Notes: generated by a model from the sequence alone, not told the origin. 64,000 bases of DNA from Actinomyces oricola (GCF_004104015.1 NZ_RYFV01000009.1:1-64000), one strand, 5' to 3'; counted from the stretch's first letter, positions 8,459 to 18,487 are shown. Translations and numbers: made by a program.

Positions 8459-9400
8459 CTACCCGTCCAACAGGCCGGCGCCACCGTCAGCGCGAATCAC
8501 CTGCCCGGTGGTGGCCGGCAGCCAATTGGAGAGCAGGACGACGGCGCTGCGGGCGACAGCCTCGGCGTCGTCAGGATCCCAACCGAGCGGAGCCCGGCGT
8601 ACCCACTTGTTGGCCAGGAGCTCGAAGTCGGGGATGGCGCTGGCGGCGGGGGTGCGCAGCGGCCCGGTGGACAGGGCGTTGACGCGTATGCCGCTGGGGC
8701 CCAGTTCAACTGCCAGGGAGCGGACACTGGCCTCCAAGGCCGCCTTGAGGGGACCCATCCAGCCGTAGCCGGGGTGGATGCGGCTGGTGTCGAAGCTGAG
8801 CGCCACAACACTCGCGTCCCGGGATAGGAGTGGGAGTAGGGCGCCGACCAGCGCGGGCAGCGAGGCGGTCGAGGTGGTGAAGGCGCGCTCCAGGTCGCGG
8901 GCCCGCTCTAAGCCGCCCTGGCCCTCGGGCGCTCCGGGTTCCCTCCCCGCCCGGATCGCCTCAGCGGTTTGAGCCAAAAGACGCGGCTCTTCCCCAGCCC
9001 CCAATGCGAGCCCCGTGGCATCCGTGGGCCGAGCCGGGGGCCGGGTGGCGCCGGGGAGGATTCTCCCCAGGAGTTCGGGGCCGGCGTGGGCAATGGCGTG
9101 GACAATGCCATCCAGGTCAACCACCCCCAGTCCCGCCAGCCGTCCCGGCAGGGCGGCCAGACCGGAGGGGTCGGTCACGTCCAGGGGGACGGGCGGATCG
9201 GGCAGGCCCAGGCGACCCGCCACCGAGCCGGTCAGTGCCAGGGTGCGCGGCACGGCGGTGAGGATCACGCGGGCGCCCTGGTCGTGGGCGGCGGCGGCAA
9301 TGGACGCGGCAATGGAGGAGGGCCGCAGAACGCCGGTGAGAAGGACCGTCCGCCCTGCAAGGAGGCCGGAGGCGGCCTGCACGCTGTGCTGGGTGCTCAC
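8459..9400 (-). CDS. fabI: enoyl-[acyl-carrier-protein] reductase (FabI/InhA type)
   Basis: 313 aa, longer than the usual 255-270. It reduces trans-2-enoyl-ACP with NAD(P)H in type II fatty acid synthesis. Short-chain dehydrogenase fold with the FabI-type cofactor loop LLTGVLRPSSIA, the InhA catalytic spacing Y212-x2-M215-x3-K219 (YGWMGPLK), and the conserved C-terminal NWLPATTGQVIRADGGA. Residues about 113-172 form an Ala/Gly/Arg-rich insertion of roughly 40 residues where InhA has a short loop before the helix leading to the active site. GTG start with TAGGCT 6 nt upstream. Confidence 0.9.
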   Translation of the reverse strand: MSTQHSVQAASGLLAGRTVLLTGVLRPSSIAASIAAAAHDQGARVILTAVPRTLALTGSVAGRLGLPDPPVPLDVTDPSGLAALPGRLAGLGVVDLDGIVHAIAHAGPELLGRILPGATRPPARPTDATGLALGAGEEPRLLAQTAEAIRAGREPGAPEGQGGLERARDLERAFTTSTASLPALVGALLPLLSRDASVVALSFDTSRIHPGYGWMGPLKAALEASVRSLAVELGPSGIRVNALSTGPLRTPAASAIPDFELLANKWVRRAPLGWDPDDAEAVARSAVVLLSNWLPATTGQVIRADGGAGLLDG

Positions 9401-9406
9401 CGGCCC

Positions 9407-9412
9407 AGCCTA
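9407..9412 (-). promoter_or_regulatory. -10 hexamer TAGGCT, leaderless fabI
   Basis: TAGGCT with 6 nt (GGGCCG) to GTG 9400 on the minus strand. Confidence 0.6.
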
Positions 9413-9519
9413 TGACCAGGGGCGGAAGGGGGGCCGGGGCCGCTGAAGCGGTGATGCGCGCCGTCTACGGCCAGGGGCGGGGCCGGGCCCCCGGTCGCGA
9501 GCTATGCCAGCATGGTGCG

Positions 9520-10932
9520 GTGACCTCCACCGCTGACCGCACCGCCGCCGGGAGCCCCGAGCGCCCTGAGAGCCCTGCGCGCTCTGTGAGCCCTGACAAT
9601 GCCCCGGACCCGCTGCCGTCCTCTCACCCTCGGGGGTCCGGCCCCGCCGGCGCTCCGGCCGCTCCCGCCGGCGGCCCGCCCCCAGGGGTGACGGCGCTGC
9701 GCCTCGGCCCGTTGGAGATAGCCACGCCGGTCGAGCTCGCTCCAATGGCCGGGGTGACCAATGCGTCCTTCAGGCGCCTGTGCCGGCTCTTCGCCGAGGG
9801 GACGCTGCCCGAGGACCTGCACCCGAGCAGCCCCGGACCGGTAGTTGCCGGCGGCGCCCTGGTCGCACCCGCGGGCCTGTATGTCACCGAGATGGTCACT
9901 ACTCGCGCCCTGGTGGAGCGCAACGCCAAGACCCTGGCGATGGTGCGCACCGACCCGACCGAGCGGGTGCGCTCCATCCAGCTCTACGGCGTGGACCCGG
10001 ACACGGTGGCGGCCGCGGTGCGGATCCTGGTGGAGGAGGACCTGGCCGACCACATTGACCTCAACTTCGGCTGCCCCGTGCCCAAGGTGACCCGCAAGGG
10101 CGGAGGCGCGGCGCTGCCCTGGAAGCGGGACCTGCTGGCGGCGATCATGCGCGCCGCGGTGCGGTCCTCGCAGCAGGCGGCGCACTCTGGGCGGCGCGAG
10201 CGCGAGGTCCCGGTGACGATCAAGATGCGCCTGGGGATTGATGAGGAGCACGAGACCTTCCTGGACGCGGCCAGGGCGGCCGCCGACGCCGGTATTGCGG
10301 CGCTGGCCCTGCACGCCCGCACCGCCCGCCAGCACTACTCGGGACAGGCCCGTTGGGACCAGATCGCCCGGCTCAAGGAGGCCACCGCCCTGCCCGTGCT
10401 GGGCAATGGGGACGTGTGGAGCGGAGACGACGCGGTGGAGATAATGCGCACCACCGGCTGCGACGGGGTCGTCGTGGGGCGCGGCTGCCAGGGGCGGCCG
10501 TGGCTGTTCGCGGACATTGTGGCGGCCCTGCACGGCCGCAGCGAGCGCATCCGGCCCGACCTGGACAGGGTGATCGCGGTGATCCGCGAGCACGGCCGAA
10601 TGCTGGCCGAGGAGATGGGTGAGGACCGGGGCGTGCGGGATCTGCGCAAGCACGTGGGCTGGTACCTCCGGGGCTACCCGGTGGGCGGAGCCGCCCGCGC
10701 CTCGCTCATGCAGGTGCGGAGTCTGGCGGAACTCGACGCGGCCCTGACGGCCATGCGCTCCCGTCTGCCGTCAAGGGTCCCCTTCCCGGGCGAGGCGGCC
10801 GAGGGGCCCCGTGGACGGGCGGGCAGCCCCCGGACTCCCCGCCTCCCCGACGGCTGGCTGGACTCCCCCTACCTCAACGAGTCGGACCGGGGAGTGCTCG
10901 CCGAGGCCGAAGTGGATGTCTCCGGCGGCTGA
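9520..10932 (+). CDS. dusB: tRNA-dihydrouridine synthase (DusB-like)
   Basis: 470 aa from GTG 9520, which lies 6 nt after CAGCAT (9508-9513); an upstream in-frame ATG at 9412 would put the fabI promoter inside the gene. An FMN-dependent TIM barrel that reduces specific uridines of tRNA. Motifs: APMAGVTNASFRRLC near the N-terminus of the barrel, NFGCPVPKVTRKGGGAAL with the catalytic Cys, IKMRLGID, HARTARQHYSG, and VVGRGCQGRPWLF for FMN phosphate. The first 60 or so residues are a Pro/Ser/Ala-rich extension absent from most family members. Confidence 0.9.
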   Translation: MTSTADRTAAGSPERPESPARSVSPDNAPDPLPSSHPRGSGPAGAPAAPAGGPPPGVTALRLGPLEIATPVELAPMAGVTNASFRRLCRLFAEGTLPEDLHPSSPGPVVAGGALVAPAGLYVTEMVTTRALVERNAKTLAMVRTDPTERVRSIQLYGVDPDTVAAAVRILVEEDLADHIDLNFGCPVPKVTRKGGGAALPWKRDLLAAIMRAAVRSSQQAAHSGRREREVPVTIKMRLGIDEEHETFLDAARAAADAGIAALALHARTARQHYSGQARWDQIARLKEATALPVLGNGDVWSGDDAVEIMRTTGCDGVVVGRGCQGRPWLFADIVAALHGRSERIRPDLDRVIAVIREHGRMLAEEMGEDRGVRDLRKHVGWYLRGYPVGGAARASLMQVRSLAELDAALTAMRSRLPSRVPFPGEAAEGPRGRAGSPRTPRLPDGWLDSPYLNESDRGVLAEAEVDVSGG

Positions 10933-10961
10933 CCACCCCCTCCCCCCTCGCCTCCCCTCCC

Positions 10962-11019
10962 CCAACGAAATCCTCACAGCACAACGTCCCGGGGTGGTGT
11001 GCTGTGAGGATTTCGTTGG
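10962..11019. repeat. 22-bp perfect inverted repeat between convergent genes
   Basis: Arms 10962-10983 and 10998-11019 are exact reverse complements (core AACGAAATCCTCACAGCACA) around the 14-base loop 10984-10997. It sits between convergent dusB and yibE. Neither side has a T run, so a bidirectional terminator role is possible but the arms are longer and less GC-rich than expected for one. Confidence 0.85.
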
Positions 11020-11107
11020 AGGGGAGGGCGGCCAGGCGCGCGAGGAGAGCGCGAGGGGCGGGACCGGGCGGCCGGGCGCGCAGGCGGCCGGGCGGGCGCG
11101 AGTGGGC

Positions 11108-12493
11108 TCAGGCCTCCTCAGGCACTGCGGTGGTGCGGCACAGGGCGGCGGCAATGGCGGTGGTCGCCGGGATGGAGAGCACCAGGCCGATGGACGACAC
11201 CAGCGTGCGCACTATCTCCTCGGCAATCTCACCGCTGAGCACAGTGTCCATCACCGCCCGGTCGATCAGCGCCGCGGAGAGGATGAGCGGCAGGGCCGTG
11301 CCCGCGTAGGCGAAGGCCAGGGTGTAGACGGTTGAAGCGATATGGTCGCGCCCAATCCTCATGCCGCCAATGAAAAGCCGACGGCGCGCCAGGGCGGGGT
11401 TGGCGGCGTGCAGTTCCCAGACGGCCGAGGCCTGGGTAATGGTGACGTCGTTGAGGACGCCGAGACCGGCCACCACCATGCCGCAGGTCAGCAGCGCTTG
11501 CAGGTCAATGCCCTCCACCAGGGAGGCCAGAGTCATGGCGGTCTCATCGACGGCGCCAGTGAGGTTGGCGGCCCCGGTGCCCCACAAAGACAGCACGACG
11601 GTAATGCCCACGCCGACAACCGTGCCCAGCAGCGCGGTCGTGGTGCGCACCGAGACACCGTGGGCGACGTAGACGGCCAGCAGCATCATCGCCGAGGAGC
11701 CCACAAGGGTGACCAGCATGGGTGAGGCCCCGCCCAGCAGTGCCGGGATCATGAAGGCCACCAGCACGCCGGTGGCCAGGAGCAGGCCTAGAACGCTCAA
11801 CGCCCCTTTGCGGCCCGCCACCGCCACCACCAGCACGAGGTAGACCACCGCCAGGGCCGCAATGGGCAGATCGCGGGTGTAGTCGACGAAGACGTAGGGA
11901 GTGCCCCCGGCCAGGGCCTGGGGGGTGTACATGACCTTGAGGCCGTCACCCACGCCGGCGGCGGGCCGGGACTCCGCGGGGATGTGGACCGGGAGGATCA
12001 GGCCCGCACCGGCACCGGAGGTGATCTTGGCGCACACGGCGTCCTTGAGCAGGGACCCGTCGGAGACCCCGCCGAGGGCGGCGCTGGCCTCCTGGCACTG
12101 CGCTACATCCAGGGAGGTAATGGTGGCGGTCTCCAGGCTCGCCTCCTGGGAGGTGAAGGGCTGGGAGCCCACCAGTGTGGAGTGCTTGGGCCACAGCACG
12201 ACCAGGCCCACGAGCGTGACAAGCACCAGGGGCACCACAATGGCCGCCAGGACCAGCCGCACCCGCTTGGCCTCCAGGGCGCTGAGATTAAGCGGCCCGG
12301 AGTGGGAGTGGGTGTGGCCGGGGGCGTCGGGCCCCAGAGCCTGGTGGCCGCCCCGGGAGCGGTCCCCCGCGCTGTCTTCGGCTGCCGGGACGGGCCCCGA
12401 GCCTGTTTCGGCGCGGTGCTGAGGGCGCCTCCGGCGGGGCCTCTGGTCGGGCTCCCGGGAGTCTGAGTTCCTGTGGCTGGTCACACGACCCAT
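11108..12493 (-). CDS. YibE/F-family integral membrane protein
   Basis: 461 aa. After a basic, low-complexity N-terminal tail (about 1-65, with GHTHSHSG) comes one membrane helix (VLAAIVVPLVLVTLVGLVVL), an extracytoplasmic domain of about 110 residues, then seven or so further helices including MIPALLGGASPMLVTLVGSS and the family hallmark RIGRDHIASTVYTLAFAYAG with NDVTITQASAVWEL. YibE/F proteins are multi-pass proteins of unproven transport function. Start could be ATG 12493 or GTG 12484; no good ribosome site favours either. Confidence 0.85.
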   Translation of the reverse strand: MGRVTSHRNSDSREPDQRPRRRRPQHRAETGSGPVPAAEDSAGDRSRGGHQALGPDAPGHTHSHSGPLNLSALEAKRVRLVLAAIVVPLVLVTLVGLVVLWPKHSTLVGSQPFTSQEASLETATITSLDVAQCQEASAALGGVSDGSLLKDAVCAKITSGAGAGLILPVHIPAESRPAAGVGDGLKVMYTPQALAGGTPYVFVDYTRDLPIAALAVVYLVLVVAVAGRKGALSVLGLLLATGVLVAFMIPALLGGASPMLVTLVGSSAMMLLAVYVAHGVSVRTTTALLGTVVGVGITVVLSLWGTGAANLTGAVDETAMTLASLVEGIDLQALLTCGMVVAGLGVLNDVTITQASAVWELHAANPALARRRLFIGGMRIGRDHIASTVYTLAFAYAGTALPLILSAALIDRAVMDTVLSGEIAEEIVRTLVSSIGLVLSIPATTAIAAALCRTTAVPEEA

Positions 12494-12548
12494 GATGCCC
12501 TGGGCGCCGGCTACGCCCGGGAGGCGCGGCGGGCCGGGCCCGTCGCGC

Positions 12549-12627
12549 CTCCCGGCGCCCCCGCGGCTCAGCAGCCCCCACGATGTGGCCCGCGCCCTGG
12601 GCGCCGGGCTCCCGGCGCCCCCGCAGC

Positions 12628-12636
<9 letters not shown>
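12549..12636. repeat. 28-bp direct repeat with period 60 at the glyS 3' end
   Basis: 12549-12576 and 12609-12636 match at 27 of 28 bases (one G/A change). The second copy contains the glyS stop codon and last two codons, so the gene end has been copied into the spacer before yibE. Confidence 0.85.
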
Positions 12637-14019
<1,383 letters not shown>

Positions 14020-14124
14020 CGGGTATCTCCTGATTTCGTCGTGGTCCGCACCTGGTTGGTGGGAACGAGTGGGCACAGTCTACGGGCGCCCTGGAGTGCG
14101 ATTTGACGCAACCACCCGAAAAAG

Positions 14125-14151
14125 TGAGAATGTTTCTCATGAGCATTCTCA
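14125..14151 (+). promoter_or_regulatory. Zur-type operator overlapping the znuA start
   Basis: TGAGAATGTTTCTCA at 14125-14139 is a perfect 6-3-6 palindrome with the size and TGANAAT-like half-sites of actinobacterial Zur boxes. A second, overlapping palindrome TGAGCATTCTCA follows at 14140-14151. Both in-frame znuA ATG codons (14130 and 14139) fall inside, so bound Zur would block transcription initiation directly. The zur gene is the last gene of the operon. Confidence 0.75.
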
Positions 14152-15161
14152 AATTCCCCACCCGCCGCGCCCTCGTGCGCGCCGCGGCCGCCACGGCAGC
14201 CCTGGCCCTCGGCGCCTCGCTGACCGCCTGCTCAGGCCAAACCTCCGGCGGCGCCAAGAACGCCGACGGCACCCTGCCCGTCTCGGTGTCCTTCTACCCC
14301 ATCCAGTACCTCGTCGAGGCCATTGGCGGCGACCATGTCACTGTCACCTCAGTGACGCCCACCAATGTTGAGCCGCACGACTACGAGCTCTCCCCCAAGG
14401 ACGTCACCGGCCTGTCGTCGGCCGCGATCATCGCCTATGTCTCAGGATTCCAGCCCTCGCTGGACGACGCCGTGGCCCAGGTCGACGGCCCCACGGTGGT
14501 GGACCTGGCCGGTTCGGTCTCCCTGGAGCATCACGACGGGGTCTCCGAGGAGCACGACCACGACGGTGAGGAGGCCGGCGACCATTCCAGCGCCGAGGCC
14601 CATGAGTCCGAGACCGCCCACGACCATGAGCACGAGGGGGACGGCGCCGCCCTCGACCCGCACTTCTGGCTCGATCCTCAGCGCATGGTCTCCGCCGCGA
14701 ACGCCATTGAGGCGGCCCTGTCCAAGGCCGACCCCGACAACGCCGCCGACTACAAGGCCAACCTGGCGACCCTGACCACCACCCTGGAGGACCTCGACAC
14801 CTCCTACAGCACCGGCCTGGCCCAGTGCCAGCGCACCACCTTCGTGACCTCCCACGCCGCCTTCGGCTACATGGCCGAGCGCTACGGCCTGACCCAGACC
14901 TCCATCTCCGGCATTGACCCCGACTCCGAGCCCAGTCCGGCCGACCTCGCCGCCGTCAAGCAGGTTGTTCAGGACACCGGCACCACCACGATCTTCACCG
15001 AGGAGCTCGTCTCCCCGGAGACCGCTGAGGCCCTGGCCTCCGAGACCGGCGCGAGCACCGCGGTCCTCAACCCCATTGAGTCGGCCCCCGAGGGCAGCGA
15101 CTACGCTGGGGCGATGACCACCAACCTGCAGGAACTGCGCACGGCGCTGAGCTGCCAGTAA
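14139..15161 (+). CDS. znuA: zinc ABC transporter substrate-binding lipoprotein
   Basis: 340 aa from ATG 14139 (ATG 14130 also possible). A signal peptide with basic n-region and hydrophobic core ends in the lipobox LTACSG, so the protein is a membrane-anchored lipoprotein. The cluster A-I metal-binding fold starts with VSVSFYPIQYLVEAIGGDHV; metal-ligand histidines are expected at VEPHDYELS, DPHFWLDP and TSHAAFGYMA. Between the first two lies an acidic His-rich loop with about nine histidines (around EEHDHDGEEAGDH), the hallmark of zinc-specific members. First gene of znuA-znuC-znuB-zur. Confidence 0.93.
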   Translation: MSILKFPTRRALVRAAAATAALALGASLTACSGQTSGGAKNADGTLPVSVSFYPIQYLVEAIGGDHVTVTSVTPTNVEPHDYELSPKDVTGLSSAAIIAYVSGFQPSLDDAVAQVDGPTVVDLAGSVSLEHHDGVSEEHDHDGEEAGDHSSAEAHESETAHDHEHEGDGAALDPHFWLDPQRMVSAANAIEAALSKADPDNAADYKANLATLTTTLEDLDTSYSTGLAQCQRTTFVTSHAAFGYMAERYGLTQTSISGIDPDSEPSPADLAAVKQVVQDTGTTTIFTEELVSPETAEALASETGASTAVLNPIESAPEGSDYAGAMTTNLQELRTALSCQ

Positions 15162-15185
15162 TCCAGAGCATCCAGAGCAAATGGC

Positions 15186-16085
15186 ATGACCCCTTCTCCA
15201 CCGTCGACGGCGCCGTCCGGACCCTCCCGGACGGCGTCGTCCGCCGTCCCCATCGAAACCCGCGACCTGTCAGTAGTGCTGGGCACCAGTCTCATCCTGG
15301 ACTCCATCAGCCTGACGATCAGTCGCGACCAGTCGGTAGCGCTTCTGGGCGCCAACGGGTCGGGCAAGTCGACCCTGGTCAAGACGATCCTGGGCTTGAA
15401 CCCGGTGGCCTCCGGCACTGCGCGTCTTTTCGGCCGTGACGTCACCCACCGCAGCGAAGTCGACTGGGACCGCGTCGGCTACGTCCCCCAGCGCGTGGGC
15501 GCGGCCTCCGGCGTCCCGGCCACCGCCCTGGAGGTGGTGCGCTCGGGCCTGCTGGGCCCGCGCCGCCCCTGGGCCGACAGGGGGCGCCGCTCCCGCGAGC
15601 GCGCCATGGAGGCCCTTGACGCCGTGGGACTGGCCTCCCGCGCCAAGGACCATGTCCAGGTCTTCTCCGGGGGCCAGTCCCAGCGCGTCCTCATCGCCCG
15701 GGCCCTGGTGCGCCGCCCCGACCTGCTGCTCCTGGACGAGCCCTTGGCCGGCATTGACCGCGCCAGCCGCGAAACCTTGGCGCAGATCCTCATCCAGTTG
15801 CGCTCTCAGAGGCTGACCCTGCTCACCGTCCTGCACGAGATGGGCGAGCTGACGGAGGTGGTGGAGCGCGCCGTCGTCCTGGACGAGGGCCGCATTGTCG
15901 CCGACGCCCCGGCCGCCGCCATGTCCCCCGAGCACCACGACCACAGTGCGCACGACGTGCTCGGACATGACCGCCCCGGCGACTGCGAGCACGAGCACCT
16001 CCATGGGGACTCCCGGCCGCGCGTCCACCACGCCCCGGTGCTGAGCACCTCGACCCGTCCCGGCATGAGCGGAGGCCGCGCGTGA
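15186..16085 (+). CDS. znuC: zinc ABC transporter ATP-binding protein with His-rich tail
   Basis: 299 aa. Walker A GANGSGKSTLV, signature FSGGQSQRVL, Walker B DLLLLDEPLAGI and a switch His in TVLHEMGE identify a complete metal-type ABC ATPase. After residue about 245 the protein continues with a tail of some 50 residues containing about ten histidines (SPEHHDHSAHDVLGHD and a later EHEHLHG stretch), not part of the nucleotide-binding domain; it may sense or buffer zinc on the cytoplasmic side. The stop overlaps the znuB start. Confidence 0.93.
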   Translation: MTPSPPSTAPSGPSRTASSAVPIETRDLSVVLGTSLILDSISLTISRDQSVALLGANGSGKSTLVKTILGLNPVASGTARLFGRDVTHRSEVDWDRVGYVPQRVGAASGVPATALEVVRSGLLGPRRPWADRGRRSRERAMEALDAVGLASRAKDHVQVFSGGQSQRVLIARALVRRPDLLLLDEPLAGIDRASRETLAQILIQLRSQRLTLLTVLHEMGELTEVVERAVVLDEGRIVADAPAAAMSPEHHDHSAHDVLGHDRPGDCEHEHLHGDSRPRVHHAPVLSTSTRPGMSGGRA

Positions 16086-16966
16086 TCGCGACCCTGTCCG
16101 AGATGCTTGCCAGCCCTCTCATGCAGCGGGCCCTCATTGTCGCCGTCCTGGTGGGGGTGGCGGCCCCCGTGGTGGGCACCTACCTGGTTCAGCGGGGCCT
16201 GGCGCTCCTGGGGGACGGCATTGGGCACATCTCCCTGACCGGTGTGGCCCTGGGCTGGATCGTGGGAACCGCCGCCAATGTGACTCCCCGCGACGCCTGG
16301 GCGGTTCCCGGGGCGATCGTGGCCTCGGTGCTGGGCGCGGTGCTCATTGAAGTGATCCGCGCCCGGGGCCGTACCCGCGGAGACGTGGCGCTGGCCATTC
16401 TCTTCTACGGCGGCATTGCCGGCGGAGTCATTCTCATTAAGCTGGCCGGGGGGACGACGACGAACCTCACCAGTTACCTTTTCGGCTCCATTGCCACGGT
16501 TTCGGTCAGCGACACCCGGTTCACGGTGGTGCTTGCCGCCGCCGTCCTGCTGGTGGGCCTGGGGCTGCGTGGTCCTTTGTTCTCCCTGTGCCACGACGAG
16601 GAGTTCGCCCGGTCCATTGGCCTGCCCACCGGGGCCCTCAATATTCTCATTGCGGTGGTCGCGGCGCTGACGGTGTCAGTGTCCATGCGGGTGGTTGGCG
16701 CCCTGCTGGTCTCAGCAGTCATGATCGTACCGGTGGCCATCGCCCAGCTCGTCTCGCACTCCTTCTCCCGCACCATGCACCTGGCCATGGCCATCGGCGT
16801 GATCGCCTGCGTCAGCGGGTTGACCATCACCTACGTCGTCGCGGCCTCTCCAGGTGCCATGATTGTGGTGCTCCTTGTGGCCGCCTACGCGGTCACAGCC
16901 GTGGGGAGCGGAGTACGACGGATGGTGGTGCGCGGGCGCCGCCAGGAGGAGGCGACAACTCGATGA
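16082..16966 (+). CDS. znuB: zinc ABC transporter permease
   Basis: 294 aa ABC-3 family membrane protein with about eight helices. LMQRALIVAVLVGVAAPVVG at the N-terminus and GDGIGHISLTGVALGW are family hallmarks; the region near TRGDVALAILFYGGIAGG is the likely coupling loop. It starts GTG within the 3' end of znuC and its stop overlaps the zur ATG in ATGA, so translation is coupled along the operon. Confidence 0.92.
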   Translation: MIATLSEMLASPLMQRALIVAVLVGVAAPVVGTYLVQRGLALLGDGIGHISLTGVALGWIVGTAANVTPRDAWAVPGAIVASVLGAVLIEVIRARGRTRGDVALAILFYGGIAGGVILIKLAGGTTTNLTSYLFGSIATVSVSDTRFTVVLAAAVLLVGLGLRGPLFSLCHDEEFARSIGLPTGALNILIAVVAALTVSVSMRVVGALLVSAVMIVPVAIAQLVSHSFSRTMHLAMAIGVIACVSGLTITYVVAASPGAMIVVLLVAAYAVTAVGSGVRRMVVRGRRQEEATTR

Positions 16967-17397
16967 GCGCGGGCTCAACAACGCGAAGCACACTGGGCTC
17001 AACCTCGCCGCGGCCGCGGGCCACTCGGCAGCGGGCCGCCGTCGCCGACCTCCTGGCCCGCACGGAGGAGTTCCGTTCCGCCCAGCAGATCCACGCCGCC
17101 CTGGAGGCCGAGGGCACCAAGATCGGCCTGGCCACTGTGTACCGCAACCTCACGGCCATGGCGGAGGCCGGCGAGGTGGACCAGGTGCGCAGCGCCGAGG
17201 GGGAGAACCTTTACCGGGCCTGCGAGCACCACGAGCACCACCACCACCTGGTGTGCCGCCGCTGCGGGCGCACCGTGGAGATCCACGGCAAGCCCCTGGA
17301 GGCGTGGATCGCCCGGATCAGCGCCGAGCACGGCTTCACCGATATTAGCCACACCGCCGAACTGTTCGGCCTGTGCCAGGAGTGCTCGCGGACCTGA
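16963..17397 (+). CDS. zur: Fur-family zinc uptake regulator
   Basis: 144 aa from ATG 16963, overlapping the znuB stop by 4 bp. N-terminal winged helix: TRQRAAVADLLARTEEFRSA then IGLATVYRNLTAMAEAGEV. The dimerisation domain has the histidine cluster HHEHHHHLVCRRCGRT and a second Cys pair in FGLCQECSRT, i.e. the structural zinc site of Fur/Zur. Position in the zinc uptake operon and the palindrome on the znuA start make Zur the best call over Fur; autoregulation through that site is expected. Confidence 0.92.
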   Translation: MSAGSTTRSTLGSTSPRPRATRQRAAVADLLARTEEFRSAQQIHAALEAEGTKIGLATVYRNLTAMAEAGEVDQVRSAEGENLYRACEHHEHHHHLVCRRCGRTVEIHGKPLEAWIARISAEHGFTDISHTAELFGLCQECSRT

Positions 17398-17545
17398 GGG
17401 GACGGCCTCGTGCCCGGCACGGTAGGTCCGGCACGGTAGGTGCTGTGCCGGGGGTACCCGCAGGCCTAAGACCGGGGCCGGCGGCGCGGGGCGGCGCCGG
17501 TGCCCGGGGCCGGCATGTCCCTCCCCCCTGGAGATCCGCCGGCCG

Positions 17546-17573
17546 CTGTGGCGCCACAACAGTGGCGCCACAG
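17546..17573. terminator. hairpin downstream of zur
   Basis: CTGTGGCGCCAC (17546-17557) and its exact complement (17562-17573) enclose a 4-base loop AACA. It follows zur and precedes the next promoter; no T run is present. Confidence 0.45.
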
Positions 17574-17651
17574 GAGTGCTGCCAGCGGCTGCCGGGCGGG
17601 GCTCGGGGCCCGGATAGCGGGCGCCATATCGGCTCATTGGCGGGCAGGGGC

Positions 17652-17657
17652 TAGGCT
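17652..17657 (+). promoter_or_regulatory. -10 hexamer TAGGCT, leaderless amidotransferase gene
   Basis: TAGGCT with 6 nt (GCCAGG) to GTG 17664. Confidence 0.6.
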
Positions 17658-17663
17658 GCCAGG

Positions 17664-18485
17664 GTGAGCGAGACACTGACGACCTTGGCCCCTGCGGGCA
17701 CTTTGTCGCCCGCGTTCTCCACCTGCATGACCGCCCCCTTCCTCATGGCCGTGTGCCGCCCCCCTGGGACAATCGCGGCCGATGAGCAGGCCATGATCTC
17801 CCAGTGGGGCGCCCTGCATCCGCTCCACGACCTGACCCTGGTCTCACTGCTGGACGCCGGGGCCCCCGACCCGGCCGACCTGGATCTGGCGCGGGACTAC
17901 TCGGGGGTCATTATCACCGGCTCTCCCTTCGGGTTCGGGCACCACCACCAGGACCCCGCCCCCGAGCAGCGGCGCCTGACCGAGCGGGTGCTGCGCCTGG
18001 CGGCGCGCCTGGTCGCCGAAGACGTGCCCACCCTCGGACTGTGCTTCGGGCTGCAGGCCATTGTCCTGGCCTTGGGCGGCACCTTGCGCGACGACGTCGG
18101 CGAGGACCTTCAGGCGCCCACCATGACCGTCACTGAGGCCGGCCGCCGGGATCCATTGACCCGCAACCTGACCAGTACTTTCCGCGCCTACGTCGGCCAC
18201 TCCCAGTCCGTGGGCGAGTTGCCGGGCGACGGCGTCGTCTTGGCCACTGGCCGACGCTGCCCCATCCAGATGGTGCGTTGGGGGCGTCATGTCTACGGCA
18301 CCCAGTTCCACCCGGAGATCACCACCGCGGGGATGCGGGTGCGCATTGAGGCCTACGGGGATACCTACTACCCGGCCGCGGAGCGCGCCGCCGTCCTGGA
18401 ACGCTGCGACTCCGCTGACGTCACCGCCGCCAACCGGCTGGTGACCGATTTCGTGGAGCGTTATCGCCGCCCGGTCGGGAACTGA
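17664..18485 (+). CDS. class I glutamine amidotransferase-like protein
   Basis: 273 aa. Triad-type GATase fold: oxyanion region VIITGSPFGFGHHH, nucleophile elbow TLGLCFGLQAIVLALGG with the catalytic Cys, and the catalytic His-x-Glu in YGTQFHPEIT. It resembles stand-alone GMP-synthase-like amidotransferases (PuuD/YfeJ-like), which hydrolyse gamma-glutamyl bonds or supply ammonia to a partner. The next gene, 2 bp downstream, is a GCS2-type carboxylate-amine ligase, so the pair probably acts on the same gamma-glutamyl compound. Substrate unknown. Confidence 0.8.
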   Translation: MSETLTTLAPAGTLSPAFSTCMTAPFLMAVCRPPGTIAADEQAMISQWGALHPLHDLTLVSLLDAGAPDPADLDLARDYSGVIITGSPFGFGHHHQDPAPEQRRLTERVLRLAARLVAEDVPTLGLCFGLQAIVLALGGTLRDDVGEDLQAPTMTVTEAGRRDPLTRNLTSTFRAYVGHSQSVGELPGDGVVLATGRRCPIQMVRWGRHVYGTQFHPEITTAGMRVRIEAYGDTYYPAAERAAVLERCDSADVTAANRLVTDFVERYRRPVGN

Positions 18486-18487
18486 CT

